This document shows, in pieces, positions 43,596 to 56,467 of a DNA stretch of 64,000 bases (positions are counted from its first letter, which is position 1; every line of letters begins with the position of its first letter). Source of the DNA: Sanghuangporus weigelae (lineage: Eukaryota > Basidiomycota > Agaricomycetes > Hymenochaetales > Hymenochaetaceae); assembly GCA_033182465.1 (NCBI GenBank), contig CP137325.1, positions 806,001 through 870,000 of the forward strand, written 5' to 3'. The translations under genes and the position numbers were made by a program. Under the pieces are notes generated by a model, which worked only from the letters and a program-made list of their open reading frames with translations, was not told the DNA's origin and searched no databases.

Positions 43596-45703
43596 ATGGC
43601 ATCACTGGCCTTGCCCACTCCGCCGTCTTGGTACCCGGGCCACATGCGCCAGTTCATGCGTAACCTTCCCGCCTATCTTTCACGTACAGACGTTGTCCTG
43701 GAACTGCGCGACGCTCGCTTGCCGCTGACGAGCATAAATACAACATTCGAAGGTACTTACTTCCCTCGTCTTTACTACCCACTGTGCTCGTTCCTACCTA
43801 CAATAGTTACCCCGTCTCTTATCAGATCTGGGAGCATGACTTCGTATGATGTCAGCGATGGCCCCGGGAGACTCTTACGAGATCGACCCTGGACTAATAC
43901 TCTGGATTTGCTGCGGTGCCCAAGAGCGGAGCTTTGCTTTCACATCATATTGCTCCTTTGATTTCTGATTTTGTCGTCTGGTTATCACCTGATCTCGAAG
44001 TTGATTTGCATTTTCCATCGTTCCGTTTTACATTTTTTGATTATCAGAGAACACTATCGATATCCTAGTGTTTCAGCGTAATGGTCATAGTCGGGTTTGC
44101 TAACTGGCAATTTTCCTGTGCGTGTCTGTTTGGCAGGTGCCCTTCGGAAATGGCAACATGAGCGCTGGAAGCTCGCCCAGGCATTCAACTCGTCAAGCCA
44201 GCAGTCATCGGCCAGTCGTGGACCATCGCTGCGTGGCCACTCATCCCTTGTTTGCGAGCGAATAATCGTCATGAACAAACGCGACTTAGTTCCGGATTGG
44301 GGAATTGAGGTGCGTGACATCTGCGCTTCAATCAACTCAACTCTGTGTTATGGAATTTATTGATTTTTTCATCTCCGGCTTGCTCCTCGTGTATTTCCCA
44401 TCAGCCGTACAAAAGAGCAATTGCGAGTAAGTTCTCCGACCAGCAGACGATCTTCGCTTCATGGAACCGACCTCGGGATGTAAAGAGTCTACACGAGACT
44501 ATCGTGAGTACGTTCTTCTTTATTCGCCATCTGGCCCTTCTGTTAGATCTATGATTGATTATCCTCCAATGAATACAACAACAGATATAGCTAAAGAAAA
44601 CGCGCATGTATCCAACGAATTGAATGTCCTGGTAGTCGGAATGCCTAATGTCGGCAAATCGACGTTGCTGAATGCCCTTCGAAATATGGGTATTCCAGGA
44701 CGTGAGCTACCTTGCCACTCGTTACTGAAGCATATTATCTCCCTTCTTACCGAGCCTTTATATGTCTCACCTCTTTAATAGCGACCCCCAAAGCTCTACG
44801 GACTTCTGCCTCCCCCGGATTGACTCGAGCACTTTCGACGCGCCTTAAGCTTTCTCAGGATCCATTGGTTTATTCATTTGACTCTCCAGGTGTGATGCTT
44901 CCTTTCCTAGGAAAAGGGACCCTTGGTGCAGAGAGGGGAATCAAGCTTGCTCTTATCGGTTCGTCTCTCTTGTTAAATTAGTTCCAGGCTGACCAAGTCT
45001 TCAAACAGCTGGAATCAGAGAAGGCCTGTATTCCGACGAGACCTTAGCCGAGTACCTGCTGTATCGACTTAATTTATTAAATCCTGCGAGTAAGTCTACG
45101 TCGGCGCCTTACGACGATAAATCTCGATCCTGATTTTCATGATAATTATCATTAGCCCCAGCATACCTATCTGTATTTCCTCCAGGAACGCCGCCGACAG
45201 ATGATGTCTACGACTTTCTCGGCATGCTAGCACGCCGACTTCATATGCTGAAGCGTGGCGGTGGATGTGACACTGAGCGCGCAGCAGCATGGTTCATACG
45301 CTGGTGGCGAGAAGAAGGCTGTGCCCTCTCGGCGAATGCGCCGTTCTTAGGACAACCATTACCCGGTCCGCCCGAATCTGGACAGGCTTCAGAACCTGCC
45401 GACTCAGCGCTCCTTCACCAGGCCAGTGGAGCACAGTCCGGAGGATGGGGCTTCGACTTCCAATGGAAGCTTAGTGCTGCGGACCTGGCCAGCGTGGATA
45501 CGAGCGATGGCGGTGCACAGCTCATCCAACGTGAAATGGAACGGGTGATCGGCGAGTTCACTGAGCGTGTGGAGAGTGAAATAAAAGAGGGGGAGAACGT
45601 GTCTGCCACTCAACAGAAGAAACGTGATAAAAAGGAGAGGCAGGCCAAGCGTGAGAGACGGATCCAGGAAATGCTTGCTAGGCGTAGATCTGGGAAGAGT
45701 TGA
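43596..45703 (+). CDS. MTG1: mitochondrial ribosome-associated GTPase MTG1
   Basis: Seven exons: 43596-43752, 44137-44309, 44405-44507, 44585-44701, 44782-44958, 45009-45089 and 45156-45703 (451 aa). It is a circularly permuted YlqF/RbgA-type GTPase: WYPGHM near the N-terminus, then G4 NKRD, then G1 GMPNVGKST, and G3 DSPGV. MTG1 helps the mitochondrial large ribosomal subunit mature. The C-terminal domain (GIREGLYSDETLAEYLLYRL; DVYDFLGMLARR) is typical, followed by a charged helix rich in Lys/Arg/Glu. Only about ten residues precede WYPGHM, so the targeting sequence is weak or lies in an upstream exon I could not place. The first intron (43753-44136) is unusually long at 384 nt. Confidence 0.9.
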
Positions 45704-46898
45704 ATGCGTGCAGACAACGGTCATATGTCAATTGGATAGGTTGGGCCGGAGTATGATAACGTGAGGGCCGTCTTGTCAGAAAGGAATCTGTAATTCTCTG
45801 TACAAGGCGCGCCTTTTCTCAGGGACTGCCTTTATCTGCCTTAGTTTACTCCGCTACACCGCAAGTGGAGAAGTCGTGAGTGCTAGTCATTAATTCAATA
45901 GTAGCTACAGCAAGGAGATACTATATAATAGACTAATGGGATTTACACAATAAATGAGTAACGAATGCAGCCCTTGAAGATGTGTATTGTAAAAATTGTC
46001 TGTAGCGACAAGCCAACTTCGGCTGACTCTTGTCATCTTTTGACAATAGCAAGATCAGTGAAAAGACTTTCTTTATGCGTGCGATAAAAGATGAAACCTG
46101 ACCCATAACCCGAAAGGTACTGCCGCATTGTTCCTAATTAGGATTCTTCATCAACTTAATTCAAGTTGACATGTTACATTCCATCTTTTTCTTCGTTCAG
46201 GGAAAAAGTGTGTGTCTATGGTTATTACTTCCGATTCAGTGATCGCGCAGAGCGGTCACTGGTTCGGAATTAAATCTCGAGGTAGACTAACCTAATAACT
46301 GGGAGTAAATCCTGCCGGAGTGAACCTGGACGTTTTAATCATTGTCCTGTCATGGAACGTATGATAACTGAGTACAATATTAATATGTCGTTTGGGCGTA
46401 TCTGAAATATAAAAAGAAAAGAAATGACTCGCGTCTTTTGAATGGTAATGCGATCCCGTCCACTTACAAAGTGGAGAAGAGCCCAGTAGAGGAGTAAGTC
46501 TTCATAGAATTAAATTAACATAAGGGAAAAAGGCATCCGTATCGGGAAACGACTGAAACACCGAATATTCTATTTTCGTGATATGGAATTAATATTAATA
46601 TGATATGAGCACCCAGAAACTGGAAGTGAACGGTTGTATTTGAATTTTGGAAGCTGTTTGTCACCGAAGCTGATTCCATTCCAAAACGGAGTTTGAGTTA
46701 CATAATCAGTTTAGTTTATTTCACTCAAGGTCAAGGCTTGAACTTGCTTGAAGGGATCTCTTTCTACATCCCTCGCGAGGGTCTATCTGCTTTCCTTTCT
46801 TGTATACACTATCTTTTGGTAATCATACTTACAAGAATCGCCTCGCCGCAAAAATTGGGCGATTTAACCCTGTAGCTGAGCACCTTTGCGCCTGCGGA
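45704..46898. other. intergenic, 1.2 kb
   Basis: AT-rich, between MTG1 and the TPR-CHAT gene. No gene supported. Confidence 0.4.
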
Positions 46899-49800
46899 AT
46901 GGGAAACCGGCTGGGACGTCTCAAGGTAATGTATGCAGAATAGGTCTTATAGCTGTGATGTTACATATTCTTACGGTTGGCTAGTCTGACAACGAATCAC
47001 TATCGGATCGAGTTGATTCCGCATGGGATCGATTTGAGCTAACCAGCAATCGCGAAGATCTTGACTGCACAATTGATCTTCTGCGAATACAGCTTGACTC
47101 CCAATCTCATAGCCGCTCAAACAGGTGGTCGCCTCCGAATAATCTTGCAATATGTCTTTACATTCGGTATGAGAGGTGGGGAGATTTGGTGGATTTAGAA
47201 ACGGTAACGTCGCTTTCGCGAGACGCCCTAGCTCTCTGTCCCGAGGGCCACTCCGACCGTCCTGCATCACTGGAAGCACTTGCAAATTGTCTTTTGTCAC
47301 GTTTCGAAGAAGGGGGAAAGACCGATGACCTTGGTGAAGCAATTGAGCTGCATCGGACCGCTCTGACGCTTCGCCCTGAAGGACGCCCTCATCGTGCTCC
47401 GTCGTTGATCCACCTTGCGAACTCCCTCGCAGCTTGTTTTGAACGTAACGGTAAAGTCGAGGACCTTGACGAAGCAATCAGCCTATGTCGCGCCGCCATA
47501 GCACTGTATCCCGAGAACCATCCAGATCGTTCCAGTTCGCTTCACAATCTCGCAAATCGCTTGTTGACGAGATCCGAGCAGTACGGAAAGGTAGAAGACC
47601 TCAACGAATCCATCGCGCTCCATCGTACTGCACTATCTCTTCATCCTGAAGGCCACCCGAACCGTTCCTCATCCCTTACAGGTCTTGCAAGCTCACTATC
47701 AACTCGCTTTAATCGCATTGGCAACATCAAAGACCTTGACGAGTCAATCGCTCTACTTCGTATCTCCATAACGCTTCGTCCAGAGGGTCATCCTCACCGT
47801 TCTACCTCGCTGACCAACCTTGCAAATACTCTGTTAAATCGTTTCAAGCAGAGCGGACGGCGGGATGATCTTAATGAAACGGTCTCCCTGTATCGTGATG
47901 CCCTCCATCTCCGTCCCGAGGGTCACGTCTATCGGTCTTTATCTCTGAGCAATCTTGCGATTTCTCTGAGGGTGCGATACGAGCAGGATGGTTGTCTCGA
48001 TGATTTGGATGAGTCGATCACGCTGCACCACGCAGCCCTTGCTCTTCGCCCCTTGGGACATCCCGATCATCCTGCTTCATTAAACAACCTTGCAAGTTCC
48101 TTGATGACCCGTTATGAGCGAGGTGGTGAAGCCAGCGTTTTAGACGAATTGATCGTGCTGAACCGTGCAGCCCTAAAACTTCGGCCAGAGGCTCATATTG
48201 ATCGTTGCGTGCCCCTAAATAATCTCGGGCGTTCTCTCTTGACTCGTTTCAACCGCGATAGCAGAGTGGGGGACGTTGATGAATCGATCGCGTTACACAG
48301 AGAGGCCTTGGCTCTCCAGGTCGAAGGTCATCCTGAACGTTCCACGAGTTTGATCAACCTTTCACTTTCCCTCCTGGCTCGCTTTGAGCAAGTCGGAACG
48401 GTTCGCGACCTCGATGAGTCCATTGCTTTGCACCGTGCTGCCGTAGCTCTGCGTTCCGTAGGACATCCCGGGCGTTCTTTATCACTGAACGATCTCGCAA
48501 GCGCCCTTTTCATGTCCTTCGAGCACAGAGGCAGTATTGAGCATTTTGACGAGTCTCTGACACTAAACCAGGCTGCACTTGCTCTTTGTCCTGAGAGTCA
48601 CCCGTACCGTTCCCAAGCATTGACCAACCTAGCCATCTCCCTCTCGTCACGCTTCGGACGCTTTGGCGACGTCGGAGACATTGAGGCATCAGTAGCATTG
48701 CACCGTGAAGCCTTGGCGCTTCTGTCAGAGCGTCAACCTTTTCGTTCCGCGTCACTGAATAATCTGGCGGATTCTCTGATGAAGCGTTTTTGGCACTTCG
48801 GAAACGCGAATGATCTTGATGAGTCAGTCGGATTTCTCCGTGCAGCTCTTTCTCTCCACAACAAAGGTCATTCCGATTATTCCATGTCATTGAACAATCT
48901 TGCAAACGCCCTCTCCTCTCGCTTCTGACACAGCGGAATGGTGGATGACCTGGATGACTCAATTGCATTGCACCGTGCTGCACTTGCTCTTCATCCCGAT
49001 GGCCACCCTTATCATTCTACGTCGATGCATAATCTCGCAAATTCTCTGTGGGCTCGCTTTGAGCGAAGTGGAAGACTTAGTGAGATTGACGAAGCAATCG
49101 CACTGCATCGTGCAGCTCTGGCGCTTCGTCCAGACGATCACCCTGGTCGTTCTATGACCCTGAATAATCTCGCAATTTCGCTCAAGGCTCGCTTTGCCCA
49201 CAGCGGTACGGCTGAAGATATTGAAGAATCGATCGCATTATTCCGCGAGGCTTTGGCGCATCACCCCGATAGCCACCCTGACCGTTCCATGGCATTGAAT
49301 AATCTTGCAAAAACCCTATCAGCTTGCCACAGCGGGCGGATTGAGGACATTGAGGAGTCTATTAACCTGCAGCGTGAGGCACTGCGTCTTCGCCCTGAGG
49401 GTCATCCTGATCATTCTTCATCTTTGGCTGGTCTTGCTAGTTCTCTTTACACTCGCTATCAAAAAACGGAACGCGAGAACGATTTCGAGGATTGCATCGC
49501 ACTTTTAAGGCGTGCGACCAGCCACAGGTTCTCAAGCTCGTCAGTCGGTTTGCTGGCAGCGTATCTATGGACAGCTGTGGCGAGTGACCACGACCACTAT
49601 TCGACTCTGGATGCGTACAGAATAGGGATATCACTCTTGCAACGTGCCCTCGCTATAAAGCCCACATTATCCACTCAGCACGGTTTTCTTGCTAGCCACA
49701 GTCAACATCGGAAGCTAACTCTAGACGCGGCAGCATACGCCATAGAGAAGGGACAATTGAGTGAAGCCATCGAGATCTTGGAACAAGGAAGGGCCTTACT

Positions 49801-51178
49801 GTGGTCTCAGATGCGAGGACTCAGAATTCCGCTTGATCGACTTTCGCAGGTGGATCAAGCACTCGCCGACAGATTTTCAGATTGTAGCCGTCGTTTGGAA
49901 GCCCTTATGACATCGTCTAAGTCGTACCCACTCGCTTCGAGTGCGAATGAGAATGGCACTCGAGCGTACAACGTAACACAGCATCAACATCCGATGGATA
50001 GTATGTTGGTGCAGATAAGGCAGCTTTCGGAGGAGCAAGAGAAGATACTGAATGACGTACGAAGGATACCCGGATTCGAAGACTTCCTCGGAGCCACATC
50101 ATTCGAGTCGCTACGGCAAGCGGCTTCAGAGGAGCCCGTCGTCACTGCGAGTCACGATGTGATGCTCTCATCGTTACTTCGTTGAAGGATATACCTTGTG
50201 TTTGCGTGCCCCTAGACGGAGAGTGGTACACCGACGCTATTCAATTGTGCGATGAGCTCCTTCAGGCACGCCAAAAACCTGGAGTTCACTCAGTCAAGTA
50301 CGACGAGACGCTCCGTCGAGCGATGAAGGCAATATGGGACAGAGTCGTCTCCAAGGTCGTTCAGAAACTCAAGGAGCTCGGGATTAACGAAGGAGCTCGT
50401 ATTTGGTGGTGCCCTACATCGGTGCTTGTATCGCTTCCTTTTCATGCTGCTGGGCCATATGAAGACGCACACGGTCGTGTCAAGTATCTTCTAGATGACT
50501 ATATCTCATCATACACGCCGACGCTAAAGTCACTTATACATGCATGCCCGTTCAGGACTGGGATCTAGAAATGAGAAATTGCTTTTCGTTGGCGATACTC
50601 GACTCAAGGCGACGAAGAAAGAAAGAGATGCCATACGTAAACTGAGGCGCGTGGACAGGATACTCCTCGACGAAAACGCTACGCGCGACGCTGTACTAAA
50701 GCAACTTCGGAAGGTCGGATGGGTGCATTTTGCCTGCCATGGTATCCTAGCCAAGGAACCCTTTGAATCCTCATTCAAGTTGTTCGACGGCGAGTTGACG
50801 TTACTCGACATCACACGCGCTCATCTGCCTAACGCCGAGTTCGCCTTTCTTTCTGCATGCCATACCGCAGAACAGGCCCCGAGCTTTGCGCTGGACGAAA
50901 TGCTCCATCTCGCGGCAGCAATTCAATTCTGCGGCTTCCGGAACGTTGTGGGGACGATGTGGCAGTTGCTCGATCGGGATGGTCCCATTCTCGCTGTTGC
51001 CATTTATAGATACCTCGTGTATGAAACAAAGGAGGGGGAGATCAGGTTCAAAAATTCTGCTGCAGCTGTTCGGGAGGCTGCATTGTATTTGAGATCGCGG
51101 AAAGATGAAGCAGACGATTGGTATGGCGTAGATATCATGACTGAGAGATGGGTCAATCTCATACACATAGGTGCTTAA
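46899..51178 (+). pseudogene. TPR-CHAT protein gene, reading frame interrupted
   Basis: Exon 1 (46899-46925, MGNRLGRLK) joins in phase to a long exon starting at 46985. The exon encodes about 18 tandem repeats of 45 residues (135 bp), pattern LDESIALHRAALALRPEGHP followed by RSxSLNNLAxSLxxRFxxxG, i.e. TPR-type helical pairs (47.04-49.5 kb). A linker and a C-terminal CHAT domain (caspase-like peptidase fold) follow, with catalytic His in VHFACHG (about 50.73 kb) and Cys in FLSACHTAE (about 50.86 kb). Such proteins are abundant in Agaricomycetes and resemble sensor-protease architectures. The frame is broken by one in-frame stop between the 13th and 14th intact repeats (near 48.93 kb) and two frame changes between the TPR part and the CHAT core (near 50.15 and 50.55 kb). 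The rest is well preserved, so decay is recent, or the assembly has errors. Both catalytic residues are still encoded. Confidence 0.8.
47040..49515 (+). repeat. 135-bp tandem coding repeats (TPR units)
   Basis: Eighteen or so consecutive units of 45 codons, one of 43. DNA-level similarity among units is moderate, highest around CTTGCAA(A/G) and GACGAGTC words, showing old internal duplication with possible exchange between units. Confidence 0.85.
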
Positions 51179-51417
51179 CTAGTCTTACCCAGTATTCTCC
51201 AGAGCTGTAAACCTTTTGTTCGGGACTGCGACAACGGAAAACACGAGTAATGCTTCAACTTGTAAAAAACTCGAAAGGGAGTAGAGTAGATATCGTATAA
51301 TTCTACTCAAATTGTCCAACGATACGTAAAACAACAAGTGTCCCGAACATTTCTTGCTACTTGCCCCCACTAATCTATGCATCCATGCACAGGTATTAGT
51401 CAATGCACAATCAAGCT

Positions 51418-53871
51418 CTACAATCCCTCATTACCATCATCCCCATGAATGATGTTCACAATCTGCTGCGGCGCGTGAGGATTTGAGCTGATCGCTGGAA
51501 ATTCATCGTCGGTTGCACTCAGACTGATATTGACTGGAGACGGAGTCTCGAGTTCCCCCGTCCCGAATGTTGAAGAGATGCCATCAAAGTGGAAGGGCTG
51601 TCCTTCTGTGTTGAAGACGACTGAATATAAATAGGTATGTTAGTCAATTTACGCTCAAGAGAGATGCCTGAGAACAGTTAACGTACAGTTGTCAAGGCTA
51701 ATATGGTCTGGGTCATCGAACGTGAGGAACCTACAAAAATATCAGTTAACCAGTAGCAGAGGGAAATCGAAGAAAACACATACAGGTACTTCATCACTTC
51801 CGCAAAGAAGAAACTCTCTGTATCATCAATAAAAGGCGAATTCGTCTCCCGCACGTCATTGATCCCAGCAAACGCATTGTTGACTTGGCAGAACTTTTCC
51901 AGGCTATTCGCAGCTGAAAGAGCGCGGTCTAGGTACTTTTCATCACCGGTGACACGCCACGCGTAGAAGTTGCTTTCGAGCACCTCCGGGCGCAGGATGT
52001 ACTGAGAAGCGTCGTTCAACACATAGAATCCATGTTCGGAGTAGAATTCTAGGTCGGATGCAGTGGGAGCGTCGCCGCCTGTGAAGTTACCCTCTGGTGA
52101 GATCCAGGCGAAGGCTTCAGGACCGATACCAGTGCTAAACAACATTTCTTGAGAAATAAATCCCCTTCATGCAAGAGGGAAGATGACTCACGCGGTGCTC
52201 TGGTATGTATTCCAGCAAGCCTCGGTGAGCTCAAGTCCGATATTGACAATCGTGTCATTGTTCAGCAATCGTCCGCCCAACATCCAGTTGCCACCGTGGA
52301 AGCACGCAAGGTGCGATCCGATATGACGGATCAGGCGGCTGCTATCGAAATCAGCGAAATAAGTATGGTTCCCAACCGTCGACGACTGCCAAAGGAAACG
52401 AAGGGGGTTAATAACAAAAGGTGGGCAAGTGGTGTCAACTTTGGTTGCTCACATCCAATAGGAACTTGATTGAAGAGTCGACAGCCAACCGCCATGTATC
52501 AATGAAGATAGGGTCTGACGTGCCAGACAGAATCGGATACTTGAGAAGGTACTCGAAATAGCTATCACTTCCACCGCCCCACGTCTGACAGATGTACTCG
52601 TCAATCCATCCATAAGAATAATGTACAAACATCAAACTTACGACGTATCCACAGGTAAACTCTCCGGAAGACGGATCGATGCACTGCGCAGCAAGTCCAG
52701 GCAGTGGATCTTCGAGACTAATAATATGCCGAACAGACTTCTCGGTAAGATTTCGGTAGGTATCATTGCCAGTGAATTTCCTGCAAATGAGTCGTACGAC
52801 CAATTTTCAGTCCAAGGGGTGCGAGAAATCCGAAAATAGCACGCACGATAACGACGACCACTCAAGCGTTAGCTGAACATAACATCTCATTAGGTTGTAT
52901 CACGAAGAGGAGGTCCGATAACGTACTGTTCCAGCTTCAGCGATATTAGTCTGTGTTTCGCATGAGTTAGCTATATGAATCAAGATGATAGCGAGGAATC
53001 TACATACACCACCAATCACAGGCTCATTCGTCGTGAAGTTTAGGAATCCAAATGGCAAATCGTTGTCCTGAGAATCACCACAGGAGATACATTGGGGAAG
53101 TATAAAATGATCACTACGAACACAGCGCAGAGGCCGGAACGAAAAGAGCTTACGCCAACCCAAGCAAAGGCCATTTTGTCCGCTAGTTGCTTCGCCTTTT
53201 CGACAAGCACCTGGTGCTTCGAACCACTAAGCTCAAATGAACTAAGAAGACCTCCGATATATCGGATTGTACTCTCAAACACACTACGAGCCATTGGAAT
53301 GAGAAGATCTTCAACAAGTCTATTGCAAGAAATGAGCGAACCTAACGGTCTCGTCGACTTGGGATCGACTGAAATCGATGTTGGCGCTGAAATTCACAGC
53401 CTCGTTGAAGAGATCCTGCGAAACAGACGCGAATTGTAGACATGGTCAGATTTCTAGTTCATCAGCGACAGGGGACTGAACGGCTCACATCCAAACCCAT
53501 AATGAACATAGTTGGCATAGCATCGACGATGGTCGCACCCCAACCATTACGTCCATCATTGAACGTTAAGCTTACGGGCTGAACATCGTCATGACCAAAG
53601 GCAAACTTCCTGTAGAGTGAAGCGCGTCAGAAAGCATTCAGTATAAATGCAACATACGTTATACATCGCGTGCCACGCGACTACACAAATTTTCGGACAT
53701 GACTGCTTACCTGTACGTTTCAAATGCCTCGACGAACTGGGACCGTACAAACTTTGCGTTCTTGGCAGCACTCGCTGGAACTTTCAGCCCAGGCTTTTGG
53801 ATTGTCGCTGCATTTGACGCGCCAGAGAGCGCAAGGAGCGCAAGCAACACACTATTTGAGCCAGCGAACAT
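51418..53871 (-). CDS. glycoside hydrolase family 47 alpha-1,2-mannosidase
   Basis: Thirteen exons: 53871-53711, 53609-53489, 53415-53342, 53283-53154, 53067-53008, 52950-52927, 52872-52847, 52780-52642, 52584-52453, 52385-52192, 52134-51784, 51730-51687 and 51620-51418 (552 aa). A signal peptide (FAGSNSVLLALLALSGASNA) is followed by the (alpha/alpha)7 barrel of class I mannosidases, which trim Man-alpha-1,2 residues from N-glycans in the ER/Golgi or outside the cell. Landmarks: FGHDDVQPVS, NGWGATIVDAMPTMFIMGL, TIRYIGGLLSSFELSG, GGGSDSYFEYLLKYPIL, LACFHGGNWMLGGRL, TGIGPEAFAW, YILRPEVLESNFYAWRVTGD and FAEVMKYLFLTFDD. The last gives the usual acidic residues. N-glycosylation sites are present (e.g. 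NFT, NLT). The absence of an N-terminal anchor beyond the signal favours a soluble secretory enzyme. Confidence 0.9.
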
Positions 53872-54951
53872 GGCCACGTCGGGGAACACCAGAACGATAA
53901 GAGAGCGGATTTATAAAAGGAGCGATGAGCCAGCTGGTGAGAAAAATGAGTGAAGGGGAGGACCAGTTGTCCGGGATAACCTCGACGAGGGAAGAAAGCG
54001 AGAGGATTTGGGTACAAGCCGCTCGGTAGAGCACTTGTGCAGTCCAGTCCAGATCAAAACTGCTGGGATATATAGATATCACCCGCCCTTCTTCATAATC
54101 CATGGCAGAAAACGTTGGAAATAGACCGAGAATGGAATCGTCTCGTCGAATAATAGCATGCGGAGAAGCTGGCCATTTTATTCGGAAGCAAATTAGATAT
54201 GCTTCTAAGTGATCCTGATCCGCCCTGATCAGAAAATAGAAAAACAAGGACAGCCGCTCCGTTGGACAGGTAATCCCATTTACTCCTCTCTGTCCATCGT
54301 CCCCGACCTCCTCTTAAGCGAACGTCGCGTGACGGCGAGTAATGAGCTGGCGACTCTTGAGAAGCATGAACGCTTGCCAGGGCAGGGAACAAAGAACCCG
54401 GAAATGGAAGAAAAAGCGTGCGAGCTGGCGCAGACACCACTTATATCATGGAAGATACTCCTCAAATTATTTATGACAATCCACTCCATCCTGACGAAAC
54501 AGCGAGCAATATGCAAAACGAAGGTCGGAGATTCGGCAGGGCCTTTGGATGTGTTTGGATGGAGTTAAGAGGCAAGAGCATCATTCGGACATGAAGTTTG
54601 CTCTGGTGTGCTATCTAAGCGATTATTCGTGACCACGTGTATCCCATTCTATTTCCGTTTGACCGGCTCTCGCCAATAGAAGAAAGACCAGATGAAACAC
54701 TTTTCGACGTTCAGACGTGTCAGGGGAGGGCGAAGGTAGCAATAGGATCGACGGACTTGTATTATGGAACAGTTTGCGAAGCAACCTTCAAGAATACGTT
54801 AAGAATCTATCTGCTGTAAAAACTATCGAACTTCACGCCAGCAAATGATCGGGTAACCGAAGTCCTGATGGGACCAAAAAGACAAATGATAAATAGAACT
54901 ACTCTACACAAATAGATAGTAATACAACATCCCAAAGAAAAGAAGTCGTAT
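53872..54951. other. intergenic, 1.1 kb
   Basis: GH47 promoter and H2B 3' region. A CACGTG box lies at 54634-54639. A 131-codon open frame on the minus strand (53.85-54.25 kb) overlaps the GH47 start region and shows no domain. Confidence 0.4.
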
Positions 54952-55547
54952 TTACTTATTCACGCTGGAGAACTAAAACAGAACGCATATGATCAGCACC
55001 ATTCAAATGAGAATAAGGCGGTTTACTAACCTTCGTTACCGACTTGGTTCCCTCAGAAATGGCGTGCTTAGCGAGTTCACCAGGCAGGATGAGGCGGACA
55101 GAGGTTTGGATCTCTCGTGATGAAATGGTCGACTTCTTGGAGTACGACGCAAGTTCTGCACCGTACAAGAATAAGTGCCAGTCAGCAACACCACCAATAA
55201 AATAACGCACTGGATGCCTCAGTTGCAATTCGCTCGAAGATGTCGTTCACGAACGAGTTAAGAATGGCCATCGCCTTGTTGGATATACCAGTATCAGGGT
55301 GGACCTGCTTAAGGACTGCAGATAAGTCAGCTTTGCGTTCAAAGCGCGTTTGAAGTTTGGGCAATATACCTTTATAGATGTAGGACGCATAAGTCTCCTT
55401 GCGAACCTTGCGCTTCTTCTTCTTGTCGCCGTCAGCAGCTGCAGTCTTCTTCGCAGTCTTAGCCGCAGGCTTGTCCGTCGTCGTCTTCGCAGGAGCCTTG
55501 GAGGCAGTCGGGGCTTTGCCGGCAGTGGAAGCGGGTTTGGGTGCCAT
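54952..55547 (-). CDS. histone H2B
   Basis: Four exons: 55547-55370, 55315-55211, 55155-55031 and 54972-54952 (142 aa). Lys/Ala-rich N-terminal tail ([20 protein letters not shown]), then the histone fold: [59 protein letters not shown] and [16 protein letters not shown], ending in VNK. It pairs with H2A in the nucleosome; the C-terminal helix lysine ubiquitylated in other fungi (VTKxSS) is present. The last exon codes for only six residues and a stop. An in-frame open stretch upstream of the ATG is not conserved and is taken as 5' UTR. Divergent from H2A. Confidence 0.98.
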
Positions 55548-55701
55548 TGCGAAATGAGTCGAAGGTTTGGAAGCTGACGAAGAGTTGAGCGTTATGCAAA
55601 AACAGCGGGTACGTGAATATGAAGCACGCAACAACGGAGTGCTGTAGTACTTAAACGTGAGACAGTTTGCTGTTGTTTGGTCAAGTCGCGTTATCGTCGC
55701 G

Positions 55702-55721
55702 GTGTGACTCAACAGTCACAC
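55702..55721. promoter_or_regulatory. inverted repeat GTGTGACT-CAAC-AGTCACAC
   Basis: Perfect 8-bp arms around a 4-bp spacer, near the middle of the divergent histone promoter: a candidate site for a dimeric regulator acting on both genes. Its function is inferred from position only. Confidence 0.45.
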
Positions 55722-55773
55722 GCGTTTCGATCGATGGTTCTGTCTCGATTTTGGCACAGCCACGGATCCTCGA

Positions 55774-55780
55774 TATAAAG
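55774..55780 (+). promoter_or_regulatory. TATA-like box of H2A
   Basis: TATAAAG, 121 bp upstream of the H2A start codon, a usual distance for a fungal gene with a short 5' UTR. Confidence 0.5.
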
Positions 55781-55894
55781 CCAACCCGCGTCTGGCATAC
55801 TTATCCCTTCAACTCTCTTTACCCGCGCATACGTCTTTCGACGCCATCGACTAAACTTACAACCTTCATCACTACCGAATACTACTCAACGACA

Positions 55895-56467
<573 letters not shown>

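Larger units (their letters stand above)
55548..55894. promoter_or_regulatory. divergent H2B/H2A promoter
   Basis: 347 bp shared by the two histone genes, which lets them be co-regulated in S phase. It holds a perfect 8-bp dyad (55702-55721) and a TATA-like box on the H2A side (55774-55780). Confidence 0.7.

Noticed and set aside
53319-53341. Apparent 22-nt intron in the GH47 gene
   Set aside because: A 58-nt intron (53284-53341) keeps the frame and gives the family sequence DETVSVFESTIRY.
53852-54247. 131-codon open frame upstream of and overlapping the GH47 start
   Set aside because: It overlaps the first exon of GH47 in another frame, has no domain and contains no supporting splice structure.
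55548-55712. 55-residue N-terminal extension of histone H2B
   Set aside because: In-frame open sequence before MAPKPAS is not histone-like and lies in the shared promoter; H2B starts at 55547.
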